Counted from the stretch's first letter, positions 26,255 through 34,761 are shown. The stretch is DNA of 64,000 nucleotides from Oscillospiraceae bacterium (GCA_015068975.1 SVJM01000001.1:113205-177204); one strand, 5' to 3'. The notes: generated from the letters alone by a model not told the origin. Numbers and translations are program-made.

Positions 26255-27481
26255 ATGGAAAAAATAAGAAACCTTGGAGAAAGCCTTATTAAATTTGACT
26301 TAAAAAATGCTGAAAGATATTATCATCTTAAAGGCGCTCATAGAGAATTTAACAGGTTTATATTTTTGGTGCTTGGTTTTTGGATTGTTATGAATCTTCT
26401 GCCCATTGTCTATAAGGTGCTGTTTTCATATCAGGGAACTGTAAAAGTAGAAACCAGCTCCCAGATAATAGTGGGGGCAGCCTTTTTCCTTCTTGTATTT
26501 CTTGAAATCAAAGCCAGAATCAAGGTAAAAAATCAGCATGCAGAAGCTGACGCTATTATTGAAAAAAGAAAGTCTATGATAAATGAGCTTAATCATCTTA
26601 GTTCAGAGCTTGAAGAAGGTGCGGTTGCAGATTGGTGGAATCATATAGATGCTTTTTCTGCCATAAGGAATGCCAATCAGATAAAAAAGGCGGATTTATC
26701 TACTGTTTATCAGATGAGAGCCGTATCTCATTCAAAATTTGACAGAATGTATGCAGATGAGAATGGTGTTTTGCATTTCAAAATTGAAGAAGCTCCCGAA
26801 TATTACATTGAAGGCAGCAAGGTGTATGATTTGTGCAATGATTCCAACATTCGTATGATTTTGAACGGGTGTATTCAAGAGGATAAGACATACGGGGTAG
26901 CAGAGCTTATTATTCATGAATACCGCGAGGATGTTGTAAAACAGTATGCAACACTTTCTAATGAGGATATTCAAAGCAGAGTTTCTGAATACGAAGCAGA
27001 GCTTGATTCGAGAGAAAAATTCAAGAATACCTTAGATGGATATTTTCCCGTCACAAATAAGGAAAGATATCTTGATGGAACTATGGGTGACAATGAGTAT
27101 TCGGACAAATATTTTGAAAGAAGTCTTGATGAAGCAAAGTACGAGCAGAAACTAAAAGAAAACAGAGAAGTATATGTTGGAAGCACAATAGAAAAGGTGG
27201 CATATGTTTCTCCGATAGGTATTGCTATTGTTGACGAAAACAATCTGTATCAGGGGATGTTTTTATATAAAAATCTTCCTTCTATGGAGGAATACACTCT
27301 TGGCAGATTCAGCAGTATTATAGATGCTAAAAAGCTTAGTCCGTACAAAATGAATACCATATTCAATACATTCTTTTATATGTCTTTTGGCGATGGATTC
27401 GATGTGGCACAAAGCCGCCCGGGGAATTTTACCGATGAAGAATGGGCTATGTGGGTTTATGCTCAGTTTTACAGAGCGTAA
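26255..27481 (+). CDS. Unrecognised membrane protein
   Basis: A 408-residue protein. Two membrane helices lie near the N-terminus (about 35-60 'FIFLVLGFWIVMNLLPIVYKVLF' and 68-86 'IIVGAAFFLLVFLEI'). A long, charged cytoplasmic region follows, ending in a stretch with 'AYVSPIGIAIVDENNLYQGMFLYKNL'. The TTTTGGAGG ribosome site overlaps the terminator of ispH, so it probably has separate or read-through expression. I do not recognise a domain. Codon use is slightly more T-ending than in its neighbours. Confidence 0.7.
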   Translation: MEKIRNLGESLIKFDLKNAERYYHLKGAHREFNRFIFLVLGFWIVMNLLPIVYKVLFSYQGTVKVETSSQIIVGAAFFLLVFLEIKARIKVKNQHAEADAIIEKRKSMINELNHLSSELEEGAVADWWNHIDAFSAIRNANQIKKADLSTVYQMRAVSHSKFDRMYADENGVLHFKIEEAPEYYIEGSKVYDLCNDSNIRMILNGCIQEDKTYGVAELIIHEYREDVVKQYATLSNEDIQSRVSEYEAELDSREKFKNTLDGYFPVTNKERYLDGTMGDNEYSDKYFERSLDEAKYEQKLKENREVYVGSTIEKVAYVSPIGIAIVDENNLYQGMFLYKNLPSMEEYTLGRFSSIIDAKKLSPYKMNTIFNTFFYMSFGDGFDVAQSRPGNFTDEEWAMWVYAQFYRA

Positions 27482-27521
27482 AACTGATGGAACAGAAATA
27501 AAAAACGTTTGTTGAGCAATG

Positions 27522-27557
27522 AGGGGATGTGGGTTTTCACTCCCCTTTGTTTTTTCA
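27522..27557 (+). terminator. Probable terminator
   Basis: AGGGGATGTG pairs with CACTCCCCT with one bulge, followed by TTTGTTTTTT. Confidence 0.6.
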
Positions 27558-27636
27558 CAATTCTTTCAAAATCTTTACACAGTATTATAATATTACTTGT
27601 GTATCATGATAATACCACGAAAAGGAGGTAGATGAA

Positions 27637-28272
27637 ATGAAAATCAATATCAAAAAGTTTGTTTTTGGCACAGTTGCCACAATGGCAGCAGCGACACTGG
27701 TGTTCACATCAGCTCTTGCATCTGAAACAGGTGTAGCAGAAGAAAATACTGATACAAAGCCTGAAATACATCAGAAGCACAGAAAAGGTCATAGAGGATT
27801 TGCCGGAAAAGGCAGACGTGACTTTTTTATAGCAGAGCTTACAGAAGAGCAGAAAGCTGAATTAAAAGAGAAGTTCAGTGAAAGAAAAGAGCTTACAGAA
27901 GAGCAGAAAGCTGAATTGAAAGAAAAATTCGGCGAAAGAAAAGAGCTTACTGAAGAAGAAAAGGCTCAGATGAAAGAAAAGATGGAAGAAAGAAAAGCCG
28001 AAATGGAAGCAAAAATGGCAGAAAAGGAAGCCGAGAGAAAGGCTAAGCTTGATGAAAAGCTTGCAAATGGTGAAATAACTCAGGAGCAATATGACAAAAT
28101 GATAGAAAAGAAACCGGGACAGGGAAGAGAAAAAATGAAACCTGGAAAAGGTAAAGGCTTCGGCAGAGGTAAAGGCAGATGCCCTGAGATGAAAAAACCT
28201 GATATGGAAGCTTCTATAGAAGCAACAGAAGAAACAGTAACGGAAGAGGTAACTGAAGAAGCAACAGCATAA
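27637..28272 (+). CDS. Secreted Glu/Lys-rich repeat protein
   Basis: A 211-residue protein with a signal peptide (about 1-30, cut near ALASE). Three 14-residue repeats (consensus ELTEEQKAELKEKF) give a long amphipathic charged helix. A Gly/Lys/Arg-rich stretch (RGKGRCPEMKKP) and an acidic Thr/Glu tail follow. The LTEEQ repeat recalls CpxP/Spy-type or SHOCT-like periplasmic helical proteins, but no fold can be fixed. AAAGGAGG is ten bases before the ATG, and a terminator follows. One Cys is present. Function is unknown; extracellular scaffolding or metal or polymer binding is possible. Confidence 0.75.
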   Translation: MKINIKKFVFGTVATMAAATLVFTSALASETGVAEENTDTKPEIHQKHRKGHRGFAGKGRRDFFIAELTEEQKAELKEKFSERKELTEEQKAELKEKFGERKELTEEEKAQMKEKMEERKAEMEAKMAEKEAERKAKLDEKLANGEITQEQYDKMIEKKPGQGREKMKPGKGKGFGRGKGRCPEMKKPDMEASIEATEETVTEEVTEEATA

Positions 28273-28286
28273 ATTTTTGAATTCGT

Positions 28287-28324
28287 AAGGGAGTGTAAAT
28301 TTATTTTACACTTCCTTTTTTTAT
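28287..28324 (+). terminator. Rho-independent terminator
   Basis: AAGGGAGTGTAAA pairs with TTTACACTTCCTT and is followed by a T run. Confidence 0.85.
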
Positions 28325-28379
28325 TTTCTCGCCTTCTGTCCAAGTGGAAAGAAGTATATATTACAGGGACTTTTGTTTA

Positions 28380-28408
28380 TTGACTGAATAGATTTCTTTT
28401 GATACAAT
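28380..28408 (+). promoter_or_regulatory. Promoter of the GH31-GH28 operon
   Basis: TTGACT (28380-28385), a 17-nt spacer and TACAAT (28403-28408), 18 bases before the GH31 ATG. Confidence 0.7.
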
Positions 28409-28426
28409 AGTTTTGGTGATGATTGT

Positions 28427-29965
28427 ATGAAATATCTATTCAAAATTCTTAAAGATGAGCACTGGTGGGGCGGAACTGCAGATCATGGCATCAGGATGCC
28501 CTTTGATGAAAAAAGTGAATATTCGGCAGATTTCAGGCTCAGAGCACCTAACCAGACTATGCCACTTTTCATATCTGATATGGGAAGGTATATATGGAGC
28601 GAGAAGCCGTTTAAGGTGGATATCTCAGGTGGAGAAATCACAATGGAGTCAGAATATGAGATAAATATGTATGAAGGCGGTACTACCTTAAGAGATGCAT
28701 ATCTATCTGCTATGAAAAGGTACTTCCCCTTTTCGGGCAAAAGGGTTATGGACGAATTTTTTTCATCACCACAGTTTAATACATGGATAGAGTTTACATA
28801 TGATCAGAATCAGCAAGGGATTATAGAATATGCAGAAAGCATCATCCGAGAGGGATATACTCCCGGTGTGATTATGATAGATGAAGGATGGCAGAAAGCA
28901 TACGGGGACTGGACATTTGATGAGAAGAAATTTCCTGATCCCAAATATATGACGGACTATCTTCATTCTCTTGGCTTTAAGGTGATGCTGTGGGTGGTGC
29001 CTATGGTGTGCCCTGATGGTAAGTATTACAGAAAATACAAAGACGATATGTCGCATTTTCTTCGTACAGAAAAGGGCAAACCTGCTCTGGTGGAATGGTG
29101 GAACGGAGTAAGCTGCATACTTGACTTTACCAAAAAAGCAGACAATGAGTTTTTGTACAGTCAGCTTGACAGACTTGTTGCAGACTATGGCATAGACGGC
29201 TTCAAGCTTGACGGTGGAACACTTCAGATGTATCACAAATCAAATATTGTAAACGGAGAAGACAATTTCGAAAAGACCCCGTCAGATATCCTCAATATCA
29301 AATGGAATGAATTTGGAGAGAAATATCCTTATCACGAATATAAGGATACATTTAAGGGTGGCGGCAAGGCGGTCATACAGAGAATCCGTGACAAGCAGCA
29401 CTCATGGGACAAGGAAGGCTTAAATACCCTTATCCCTAACGGCATCGTGCTGGGACTTATAGGGCACCCCTTTATCTGTCCTGATATGATAGGCGGCGGT
29501 GATTATCTTGCTTTTCTTCCTGACAGATTCTCTCTTGATGAGGAGCTTTTTGTAAGAATGGCTGAGTGCAGTGCACTGTTTCCTATGATGCAGTTTTCAA
29601 AAGCACCATGGAGTACCCTTTCTGAAGAAAACAACGCCTGTGTAAAAAACGCGGCAGATACCCGTATGAAATTTAAGGACTATATCATAGAGCTTGTAAG
29701 AGAAGCGGAAGTTTCGGGCGAACCAATCTTAAGAAATATGGAATATGAATTTCCTCATATGGGTTATGCGGAGATTAAGGATCAGTTTATGCTTGGAAAT
29801 AAGTTCCTTATAGCACCTGTTACAAAAAAAGGTCATACTCAAAAAGAAGTTATACTTCCTGAAGGTAAATGGAAGCTATACAACGGAGAAGTAATTAATG
29901 GTGGCAAAAAACTGACACTTGATGCACCTTTGGGAAGGATTATATATTTGGAAAAACTTTTTTAA
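28427..29965 (+). CDS. Glycoside hydrolase family 31 protein
   Basis: A 512-residue cytoplasmic enzyme without signal peptide. GH31 hydrolases act on alpha-glucosides or alpha-xylosides with retention. The barrel begins near residue 115 ('FNTWIEFTYDQNQQGI'), with 'GVIMIDEGWQKAYGDWTFDEKKFPD' and 'LGFKVMLWVVP'. The nucleophile is D262 in 'GIDGFKLDGG', and the acid/base is probably in the 'ICPDMIGGGDY' segment. The C-terminal part has 'GEPILRNMEYEFP' and 'LIAPVTKKGHTQKEVILPEGKW', typical of GH31. At 512 residues it is short because the N-terminal domain is reduced. It is in an operon with the GH28 gene. Confidence 0.9.
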   Translation: MKYLFKILKDEHWWGGTADHGIRMPFDEKSEYSADFRLRAPNQTMPLFISDMGRYIWSEKPFKVDISGGEITMESEYEINMYEGGTTLRDAYLSAMKRYFPFSGKRVMDEFFSSPQFNTWIEFTYDQNQQGIIEYAESIIREGYTPGVIMIDEGWQKAYGDWTFDEKKFPDPKYMTDYLHSLGFKVMLWVVPMVCPDGKYYRKYKDDMSHFLRTEKGKPALVEWWNGVSCILDFTKKADNEFLYSQLDRLVADYGIDGFKLDGGTLQMYHKSNIVNGEDNFEKTPSDILNIKWNEFGEKYPYHEYKDTFKGGGKAVIQRIRDKQHSWDKEGLNTLIPNGIVLGLIGHPFICPDMIGGGDYLAFLPDRFSLDEELFVRMAECSALFPMMQFSKAPWSTLSEENNACVKNAADTRMKFKDYIIELVREAEVSGEPILRNMEYEFPHMGYAEIKDQFMLGNKFLIAPVTKKGHTQKEVILPEGKWKLYNGEVINGGKKLTLDAPLGRIIYLEKLF

Positions 29966-29992
29966 AAAAGATAAACGAAAGGAAAAACGAAA

Positions 29993-31318
29993 ATGTACAA
30001 TATAAAGGATTTCGGTGCTGTATCAGACGGCATAACAAATGATACAAAGGCACTTCAGAGTGCAATAGACAAATGTAGAGAAAATGGCGGCGGTACAGTG
30101 TTTATCCCTGTGGGTACATATGTTATCGGCTCGGTGGTGCTTTGCAGTAATATACATGTTGTTTTTGAAAGCGGAGCAGTTTTGCTTGGAAGCAAAAATC
30201 CCGATGATTTCTGCCCCAGAGAAAAGCTGGATTTCCCTTTATATCAGGATCCCTCCCATTCATACCTTAAGAGAAGTATGTTTTATGCAGAAAATGAAGA
30301 AAATATTTCTTTCTCAGGCTTTGGAAGGATAGATATGCAGCACGTGTGGGAAAATACCCCCACACCGGGAGCCACAGAATGGTGTATGCTCCGATGTGCA
30401 AAGATATTTGCATTCAAATGCTGTAAGAGAGTCAATGTGACAGACCTTACCTTAGAGCACTGCACAGACATTGCCTGCTACTTCTTAGGCTGTGAGGATG
30501 TTAAGGTGAGGGGGCTTTCTGTGGATACAAATATTGATGCCATAAGTCCCGACTGTTGCAAAAATGTGATTATTTCTGATTGCAACATAAGAAGCGGTGA
30601 CGATGCAATTGTACTTAAAAGTTCATATGCATTAAACAAAAAGATGCTTTGCGAAAATGTGGTTATTACTAACTGTGTGGTCACATCACGCACCAACGGT
30701 ATAAAGCTTGGTACAGAGTCAAATGGCGGATACAAAAATATTGCCATTTCGAACTGTACTGTATACAATACATTTCTGGCAGGAGTAGCTTTGGAGATAA
30801 CAGACGGTGGAGATCTTGACGGAGTAACAGTGGATAATATATCTATGAAAAATGTGGGCACTCCCATATATGTGATTCTCTCTGACAGAAGAAGGGCACC
30901 GGAAGGGACTGATGTGGGAAGCTTAAAAAATGTTATAATAAATAATCTTGTGGCTACAGGCCCCTATGATGAGCCATGGCTTGCACCAAGAGCCACTACT
31001 AAGTGGGAAGGGGAAAGAATGTGGGTGACAGAAGTGGTATCATCTTCTGTTACAGGACATAAGGATAAAAAAATAGAGAATATTACTCTTTCAAATATCA
31101 CTATTTCTGTACCGGGCGGAGAAGAGGAAGAAGCAAGAGGTATCATTCCTCCTGAAAATGAAAAGAATTACCCCGAAAGCAACGGCTTCGGAAAGGTACT
31201 TCCTTCAAGCGGAATATTCTTCAGACATATAAAGAATCTTAAGGTTCATAATGTAAATATAGTTACAGAAAAAGAAGATGCAAGAGATGGACTTGTATAT
31301 ATGGATATAGATGAGTAA
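29993..31318 (+). CDS. Glycoside hydrolase family 28 (polygalacturonase-type) protein
   Basis: A 441-residue right-handed beta-helix enzyme of pectin breakdown; there is no signal peptide, so it probably acts on imported oligogalacturonides. The start 'IKDFGAVSDGITNDTKALQSAIDKCRENGGGTVFIP' is typical. Active-site motifs are 'NIDAISPD' (D182, normally NTD) and 'SGDDAIVLKS' (D203, D204). In the third motif 'RTNGIKLGTES' replaces the usual 'GHG', so the family His is missing, as in some bacterial clades. It lies 28 bp after the GH31 gene. Confidence 0.88.
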   Translation: MYNIKDFGAVSDGITNDTKALQSAIDKCRENGGGTVFIPVGTYVIGSVVLCSNIHVVFESGAVLLGSKNPDDFCPREKLDFPLYQDPSHSYLKRSMFYAENEENISFSGFGRIDMQHVWENTPTPGATEWCMLRCAKIFAFKCCKRVNVTDLTLEHCTDIACYFLGCEDVKVRGLSVDTNIDAISPDCCKNVIISDCNIRSGDDAIVLKSSYALNKKMLCENVVITNCVVTSRTNGIKLGTESNGGYKNIAISNCTVYNTFLAGVALEITDGGDLDGVTVDNISMKNVGTPIYVILSDRRRAPEGTDVGSLKNVIINNLVATGPYDEPWLAPRATTKWEGERMWVTEVVSSSVTGHKDKKIENITLSNITISVPGGEEEEARGIIPPENEKNYPESNGFGKVLPSSGIFFRHIKNLKVHNVNIVTEKEDARDGLVYMDIDE

Positions 31319-31359
31319 AAAAATTACCAAAAGGGACGGTCCCTTTTGGTAATTTTTTT
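31318..31359. terminator. Bidirectional terminator with GGGACGGTCCC core
   Basis: A near-perfect palindrome with core at 31333-31343 and A/T arms, between the GH28 stop and the convergent araC stop (31363). It has the same core and placement as 744-783. Confidence 0.85.
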
Positions 31360-31362
31360 ATC

Positions 31363-32148
31363 TTATTGAGGATTCTTTTTGTATTCTGTAGGACACTGTC
31401 CTGCAATCTTTGTGAATATTCTTGTGAAATAGCAAGGATACTCAAAGCCAAGAGTATCTGATATTTCATCTACTGTATAGGAATTACTTTCAAGCATTAT
31501 TTTTGCCCGCTCTATCCGGATGTTGTTTTTGTATTCTATAGGTGTAAGTCCTGTTTGTGCCTTAAACTCCCTGTACATTTTTGATTTACTCATAAAGGAT
31601 ATCTCCACAAGCTTTTTGCAGTCTATTTCTTCTGCAAAGTTTCTCTCAATATAGTTGATAACCCCCTGAATACCGGTAGCCTTTTTCCCATTTGTGACCT
31701 TTAACACTCTTTCAAACAGTGCATAAAGGGTGGATGTAAGCATAAAGTTGTCCGAATGGTCGAGGAATAGTCTGGACATTCTGTGCACAAGGTCAGTGAT
31801 GCTTTCGTCGGCTTTCTCTGTGATAAGCAATGGGTGATCAGAAAATATTATTGATTCTCCCTCGGGGGTGTTTACAGAAAAGTCTATTCTGTGAAAAGAG
31901 AACTCATCTGACAGCACCTTAAGAGTGTGAGTTGATGCAAATGGGAGATATATAAGAGATCCTTTTTTCATAGTAACCTCAGTATTCTTCCAGCTGTATA
32001 TACAGTTACCCTCTTCTACAAGAAGAAATCCGTTTACACCTCTTTTGTTTACAGAGAGATTTTTGTACTCAGGATTTTTCTTAAATGAAATGATGTCTGA
32101 CAGTATAAATTTTTGTTGCGACAATTGGGAAATTGGGCATATTTTCAA
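31363..32148 (-). CDS. AraC family transcriptional regulator
   Basis: A 261-residue protein with a cupin-like N-terminal half ('GVNGFLLVEEGNCIYSWKNTEVTMKKGSLIYLPF') and a C-terminal AraC DNA-binding pair ('LVEISFMSKSKMYREFKAQTGLTPIEYKN', 'VDEISDTLGFEYPCYFTRIFTKIAGQCPTEYKK'). The start is uncertain: TTG at 32148 has AAAGG about ten bases upstream, while GTG at 32157 lies too close to it. The gene is divergent from the ferredoxin-FAD oxidoreductase unit and convergent with GH31-GH28, so either could be its target. Confidence 0.88.
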   Translation of the reverse strand: MKICPISQLSQQKFILSDIISFKKNPEYKNLSVNKRGVNGFLLVEEGNCIYSWKNTEVTMKKGSLIYLPFASTHTLKVLSDEFSFHRIDFSVNTPEGESIIFSDHPLLITEKADESITDLVHRMSRLFLDHSDNFMLTSTLYALFERVLKVTNGKKATGIQGVINYIERNFAEEIDCKKLVEISFMSKSKMYREFKAQTGLTPIEYKNNIRIERAKIMLESNSYTVDEISDTLGFEYPCYFTRIFTKIAGQCPTEYKKNPQ

Positions 32149-32193
32149 GGAAATCACACCTTTCTATGACTTGATTTTATAGCTTGGAGATAG

Positions 32194-32255
32194 TTTTGTC
32201 AAGATATTTTTTGGGAAATTTGTTTATATTTTGTGTATTATAGTTTATTGAATTA
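32194..32255 (+). promoter_or_regulatory. Divergent regulatory region of the third araC
   Basis: TTTTGTCAA (32194-32202) and TTTTGTGTATTATAG followed by TTTATTG (about 32230-32250) resemble the TTTGTCAA / TGCTATTAT / CCATTG series before the other two araC genes. The resemblance is partial. Confidence 0.35.
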
Positions 32256-32299
32256 AGAGAAAAGAAGATATATACTCAAGGTAAATGGAGGTGAAGGCA

Positions 32300-32491
32300 A
32301 TGGCACAGAAATACAAATACAAAGTAGAGGGCGGATGTCAGCTTTGTCTTATGTGTGTTATGCAATGTCCTGTAAAAGCAATCAGCATTATAGAAAATGT
32401 ATCTGTAAAAATCGATGAAACAAAATGTGTAGGCTGCGGAAGATGCTACAATGCGTGTCAGCCGGGAGCAATAGAAAGATACGCATTATAG
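32300..32491 (+). CDS. 2[4Fe-4S] ferredoxin-type protein
   Basis: A 63-residue protein with two cluster motifs: C-x2-C-x2-C-x3-CP ('CQLCLMCVMQCP') and C-x2-C-x2-C-x3-CQP ('CVGCGRCYNACQP'). It would carry low-potential electrons in the cytoplasm. The ATG at 32300 follows GGAGG by eight bases; a start at 32285 would overlap that site. The neighbouring FAD oxidoreductase (32866) is a plausible partner, though a repeat separates them. Its stop codon coincides with the left end of that repeat. Confidence 0.88.
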   Translation: MAQKYKYKVEGGCQLCLMCVMQCPVKAISIIENVSVKIDETKCVGCGRCYNACQPGAIERYAL

Positions 32492-32776
32492 GAATGTAAA
32501 AAGCGCCCAGAACGTAAAAAGGCAAGGGTAAAATGAGGCAGAGCACAGAAACAGGCGTAAGTGTCCAAAGTTTATCATTCGGTTGAAAAAATCACATTTA
32601 CAATGTAATTTTTTCCTTGATTATGAGCCTTTTTACTGTGAACAAACATTCGCCATCGATGTAGGGGTCGATGCCTTCATCGACCCGTAAGAGAACGAAC
32701 ACAGGCGGACAGATGAGGGCATCTGTCCCTACAACGGCTCTATTTGTCCACTCCAAGCACTTTTTCCGATTCCTAA
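32490..32776 (+). repeat. MITE-like repeat copy with 'GTAGGGGTCGATGCC' cassette
   Basis: The left terminus is AGGAATGTAAAAAGCGCCC and the right terminus reads, inverted, AGGAATCGGAAAAAGTGC. The core AACAAACATTCGCCATCG is present. The central slot holds a cassette bounded by GTAGGGG and CCCTAC with two inner stems. The element begins on the TAG stop of the ferredoxin gene. Confidence 0.7.
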
Positions 32777-32781
32777 ATAAT

Positions 32782-32835
32782 CTTGAATGTAAAAAGCGCC
32801 CGGAACGTAAAAAGCACCCGGAACGTATAAGACAA
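32782..32835 (+). repeat. Stacked left-end fragments of the same repeat
   Basis: TGAATGTAAAAAGCGCCCGG and then AACGTAAAAAGCACCCGGAA are two successive left termini without the remainder of the element, directly behind the full copy. Confidence 0.6.
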
Positions 32836-32865
32836 TGAAAATAAAACGAAAGGAAAGTTTTTAAA

Positions 32866-34374
32866 ATGAAAAATTATGAATTAAACGAAAAATTTGTAAA
32901 GCTTGACAAAAGAGAAGTACCTTTGTACGGCGAATACGATGTAGTAGTTGTGGGCGGTGGTATGGCAGGTGTTGGTGCCGCTGTTGCAGCTGCAAAGATG
33001 GGAATGAAGACCATCATTATAGAAAACACATCTGCTCTTGGTGGTATATCCACAATGGGTATCGTAAATATCTGTATGGACTTCGTAAGTGGTGTTGGTG
33101 ATGAATTCTTCAAAGAGCTTGATGCAATAGATGGCTTAAGAAGAACAAACACACATCCGGAAAAGCAGAAGCTTACACTTGACAGACTTGTTAAGAAATA
33201 CGGTGTAGAAGTTCTCTTTGTTACACCATTGGTAGATACACTTATGGAAGACAATGCAGTTAAGGGTATCGTTATTCATACCAAAAAAGGCGATATGGCT
33301 GTTATGGGTAAGAGATTTGTTGATGCATCAGGTGATTCTGACCTTGTATATTTCGCAGGCGGCGAAACAATGACAGGCAGAGACATCGACAATATGAGTA
33401 TGGGTTGCTCACTTGACTTCATCCTTGGCGGTGTAGATATCGGCAAGTACAGAAGCAGTGAACTCTTCAAGACTGATCCACAGTGGAAAAAGCTTATCGC
33501 AGAAAAGATCGAAGAAGGATCTTTGGAACCAATCGACAACCATCTTAACTGGATGACATATCTCCCCGGTGTTGAAGAAGACAGAGGAAATGATATGATC
33601 GGTATCTGTATGGCTCACTCAAGAAACTGCTTCCCTACAGAAAACACAGACCTTACAAGAATGTATTTTGAAGGTAGAGAACAGGCAGAATACCTTGCTA
33701 AATGGATCAAGGAAAATATCCCCGGATTTGAACACAGTTACCTTTCACAGACAGGTAGCCTTCTTGGTGTAAGAGAATCAAGAAGAATCGTTGGTGAATA
33801 CATATTCTCAGGTATGGATATTGCTACTGCTAAGAAGTTTGATGATGTTATTGCTATCAGTCAGCACGGCTTTGACCTTCACGGATTTGAAGGCCCCGGT
33901 AATATGAAATGGTTTAAGGGTACACTTCCTGACGGAGAAGAAGTATATGTATCAAACAGAGCAGGCTGGGGTTCACAGATGCCACCGGAAGACGGCTTGA
34001 GAAGAATCAATATGAAAGAGCTTCTTGATGATGAATCAATGTATTGCTATGATATCCCATACCGTTCAATCCTTCCTGTAAGACTTGACAACGTTCTTGC
34101 AGCAGGAAGAAACATCTCTGCAGATATCCCAGGACAGAGTGGTACAAGACTTGTAATGTGTTGTATGAGCCTTGGTGAAGCAGCTGGTACAGCTTGTGCA
34201 CTTTCTATCAAGGAAGGTGTTACACCAAGAGAACTTAATGTAGGTAAGCTTCAGAGAACTCTCGTAGATAACAAATACAACATCGGACAGGCATTCAGAA
34301 AGATTCCGGGACTTGAAGAAAAGGATTATTCTGAATTCAACGTAATCAACAGAACAAGTACAGGTAATGGCTGA
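32866..34374 (+). CDS. FAD-dependent oxidoreductase (FAD_oxidored family)
   Basis: A 502-residue flavoprotein. The FAD-binding Rossmann motif is 'YDVVVVGGGMAGVGAAVAAAKMG', followed by 'GGISTMGIVN' and the C-terminal 'VLAAGRNISADIPGQSGTRLVMCCMSLGEAAGTACAL', typical of this family. Members are often annotated near glycosidases, but the substrate is not known. Bases are strongly biased to codons such as GGT and CTT, suggesting high expression compared with its neighbours. The start follows AAAGGAAAG. Confidence 0.88.
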   Translation: MKNYELNEKFVKLDKREVPLYGEYDVVVVGGGMAGVGAAVAAAKMGMKTIIIENTSALGGISTMGIVNICMDFVSGVGDEFFKELDAIDGLRRTNTHPEKQKLTLDRLVKKYGVEVLFVTPLVDTLMEDNAVKGIVIHTKKGDMAVMGKRFVDASGDSDLVYFAGGETMTGRDIDNMSMGCSLDFILGGVDIGKYRSSELFKTDPQWKKLIAEKIEEGSLEPIDNHLNWMTYLPGVEEDRGNDMIGICMAHSRNCFPTENTDLTRMYFEGREQAEYLAKWIKENIPGFEHSYLSQTGSLLGVRESRRIVGEYIFSGMDIATAKKFDDVIAISQHGFDLHGFEGPGNMKWFKGTLPDGEEVYVSNRAGWGSQMPPEDGLRRINMKELLDDESMYCYDIPYRSILPVRLDNVLAAGRNISADIPGQSGTRLVMCCMSLGEAAGTACALSIKEGVTPRELNVGKLQRTLVDNKYNIGQAFRKIPGLEEKDYSEFNVINRTSTGNG

Positions 34375-34406
34375 TGCCGTTTATAAATTAATATTGTAGT
34401 TTTTTC

Positions 34407-34445
34407 TGAGGGACTGTAAAAAATCTATTTTTACAGTCCCTGTTG
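34407..34445 (+). terminator. Terminator-like hairpin after the FAD oxidoreductase
   Basis: GGGACTGTAAAAA (34410-34422) pairs with TTTTTACAGTCCC (34428-34440). The T tail is weak because the next promoter starts at 34443. Confidence 0.65.
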
Positions 34446-34497
34446 ACTTTATTTACTACTTGTGCTATAATACACTCATTAGAAATTAGAATTCTAA
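34443..34497 (+). promoter_or_regulatory. SCIFF operon promoter with palindromic site
   Basis: TTGACT (34443-34448), a 17-nt spacer and consensus TATAAT (34466-34471) make a strong promoter. A perfect 12-bp palindrome TTAGAATTCTAA lies at 34486-34497, just inside the expected transcript and directly before the ribosome site, so it may be an operator or an RNA element. Confidence 0.75.
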
Positions 34498-34515
34498 CCA
34501 TTGGAGGTAAATATT

Positions 34516-34665
34516 ATGGAACATATCAAAACACTTAAAACTAAAAATCTTTGTGAAAGTGCAAAAAAAGGCGGATGCGGCGAATGTCAGACATCATGTC
34601 AGTCTGCTTGTAAGACAAGCTGCGGTATCGCTAACCAGGCTTGTGAAAACAAAGAAAACAAATAA
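34516..34665 (+). CDS. scfA: SCIFF ranthipeptide precursor
   Basis: A 49-residue Cys-rich peptide in the SCIFF ('six Cys in forty-five') family, with leader MEHIKTLKTKNL and core GGCGECQTSCQSACKTSCG. Known members are modified by a radical-SAM maturase that forms thioether links from Cys to non-alpha carbons, giving ranthipeptides implicated in quorum signalling. Usual members have six Cys; here C21, C24, C28, C32, C36 and C43 match those, and an extra C13 lies in the leader. GGAGG lies 10 bases upstream of the ATG. Confidence 0.95.
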   Translation: MEHIKTLKTKNLCESAKKGGCGECQTSCQSACKTSCGIANQACENKENK

Positions 34666-34712
34666 TTTTATTTCGCAATATATTTAGTGTTTTAAGGACA
34701 CTGCGAAAATTT

Positions 34713-34761
34713 AACCTCTCAAAATGGAAAAGATTTGTCCTTTTTGAGAGGTTTGTTTTTT
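34713..34761 (+). terminator. Hairpin between scfA and scfB (attenuating terminator)
   Basis: AACCTCTCAAAA (34713-34724) pairs with TTTTGAGAGGTT (34742-34753), followed by a T-rich tail. It would make precursor mRNA far more abundant than maturase mRNA. Confidence 0.8.
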
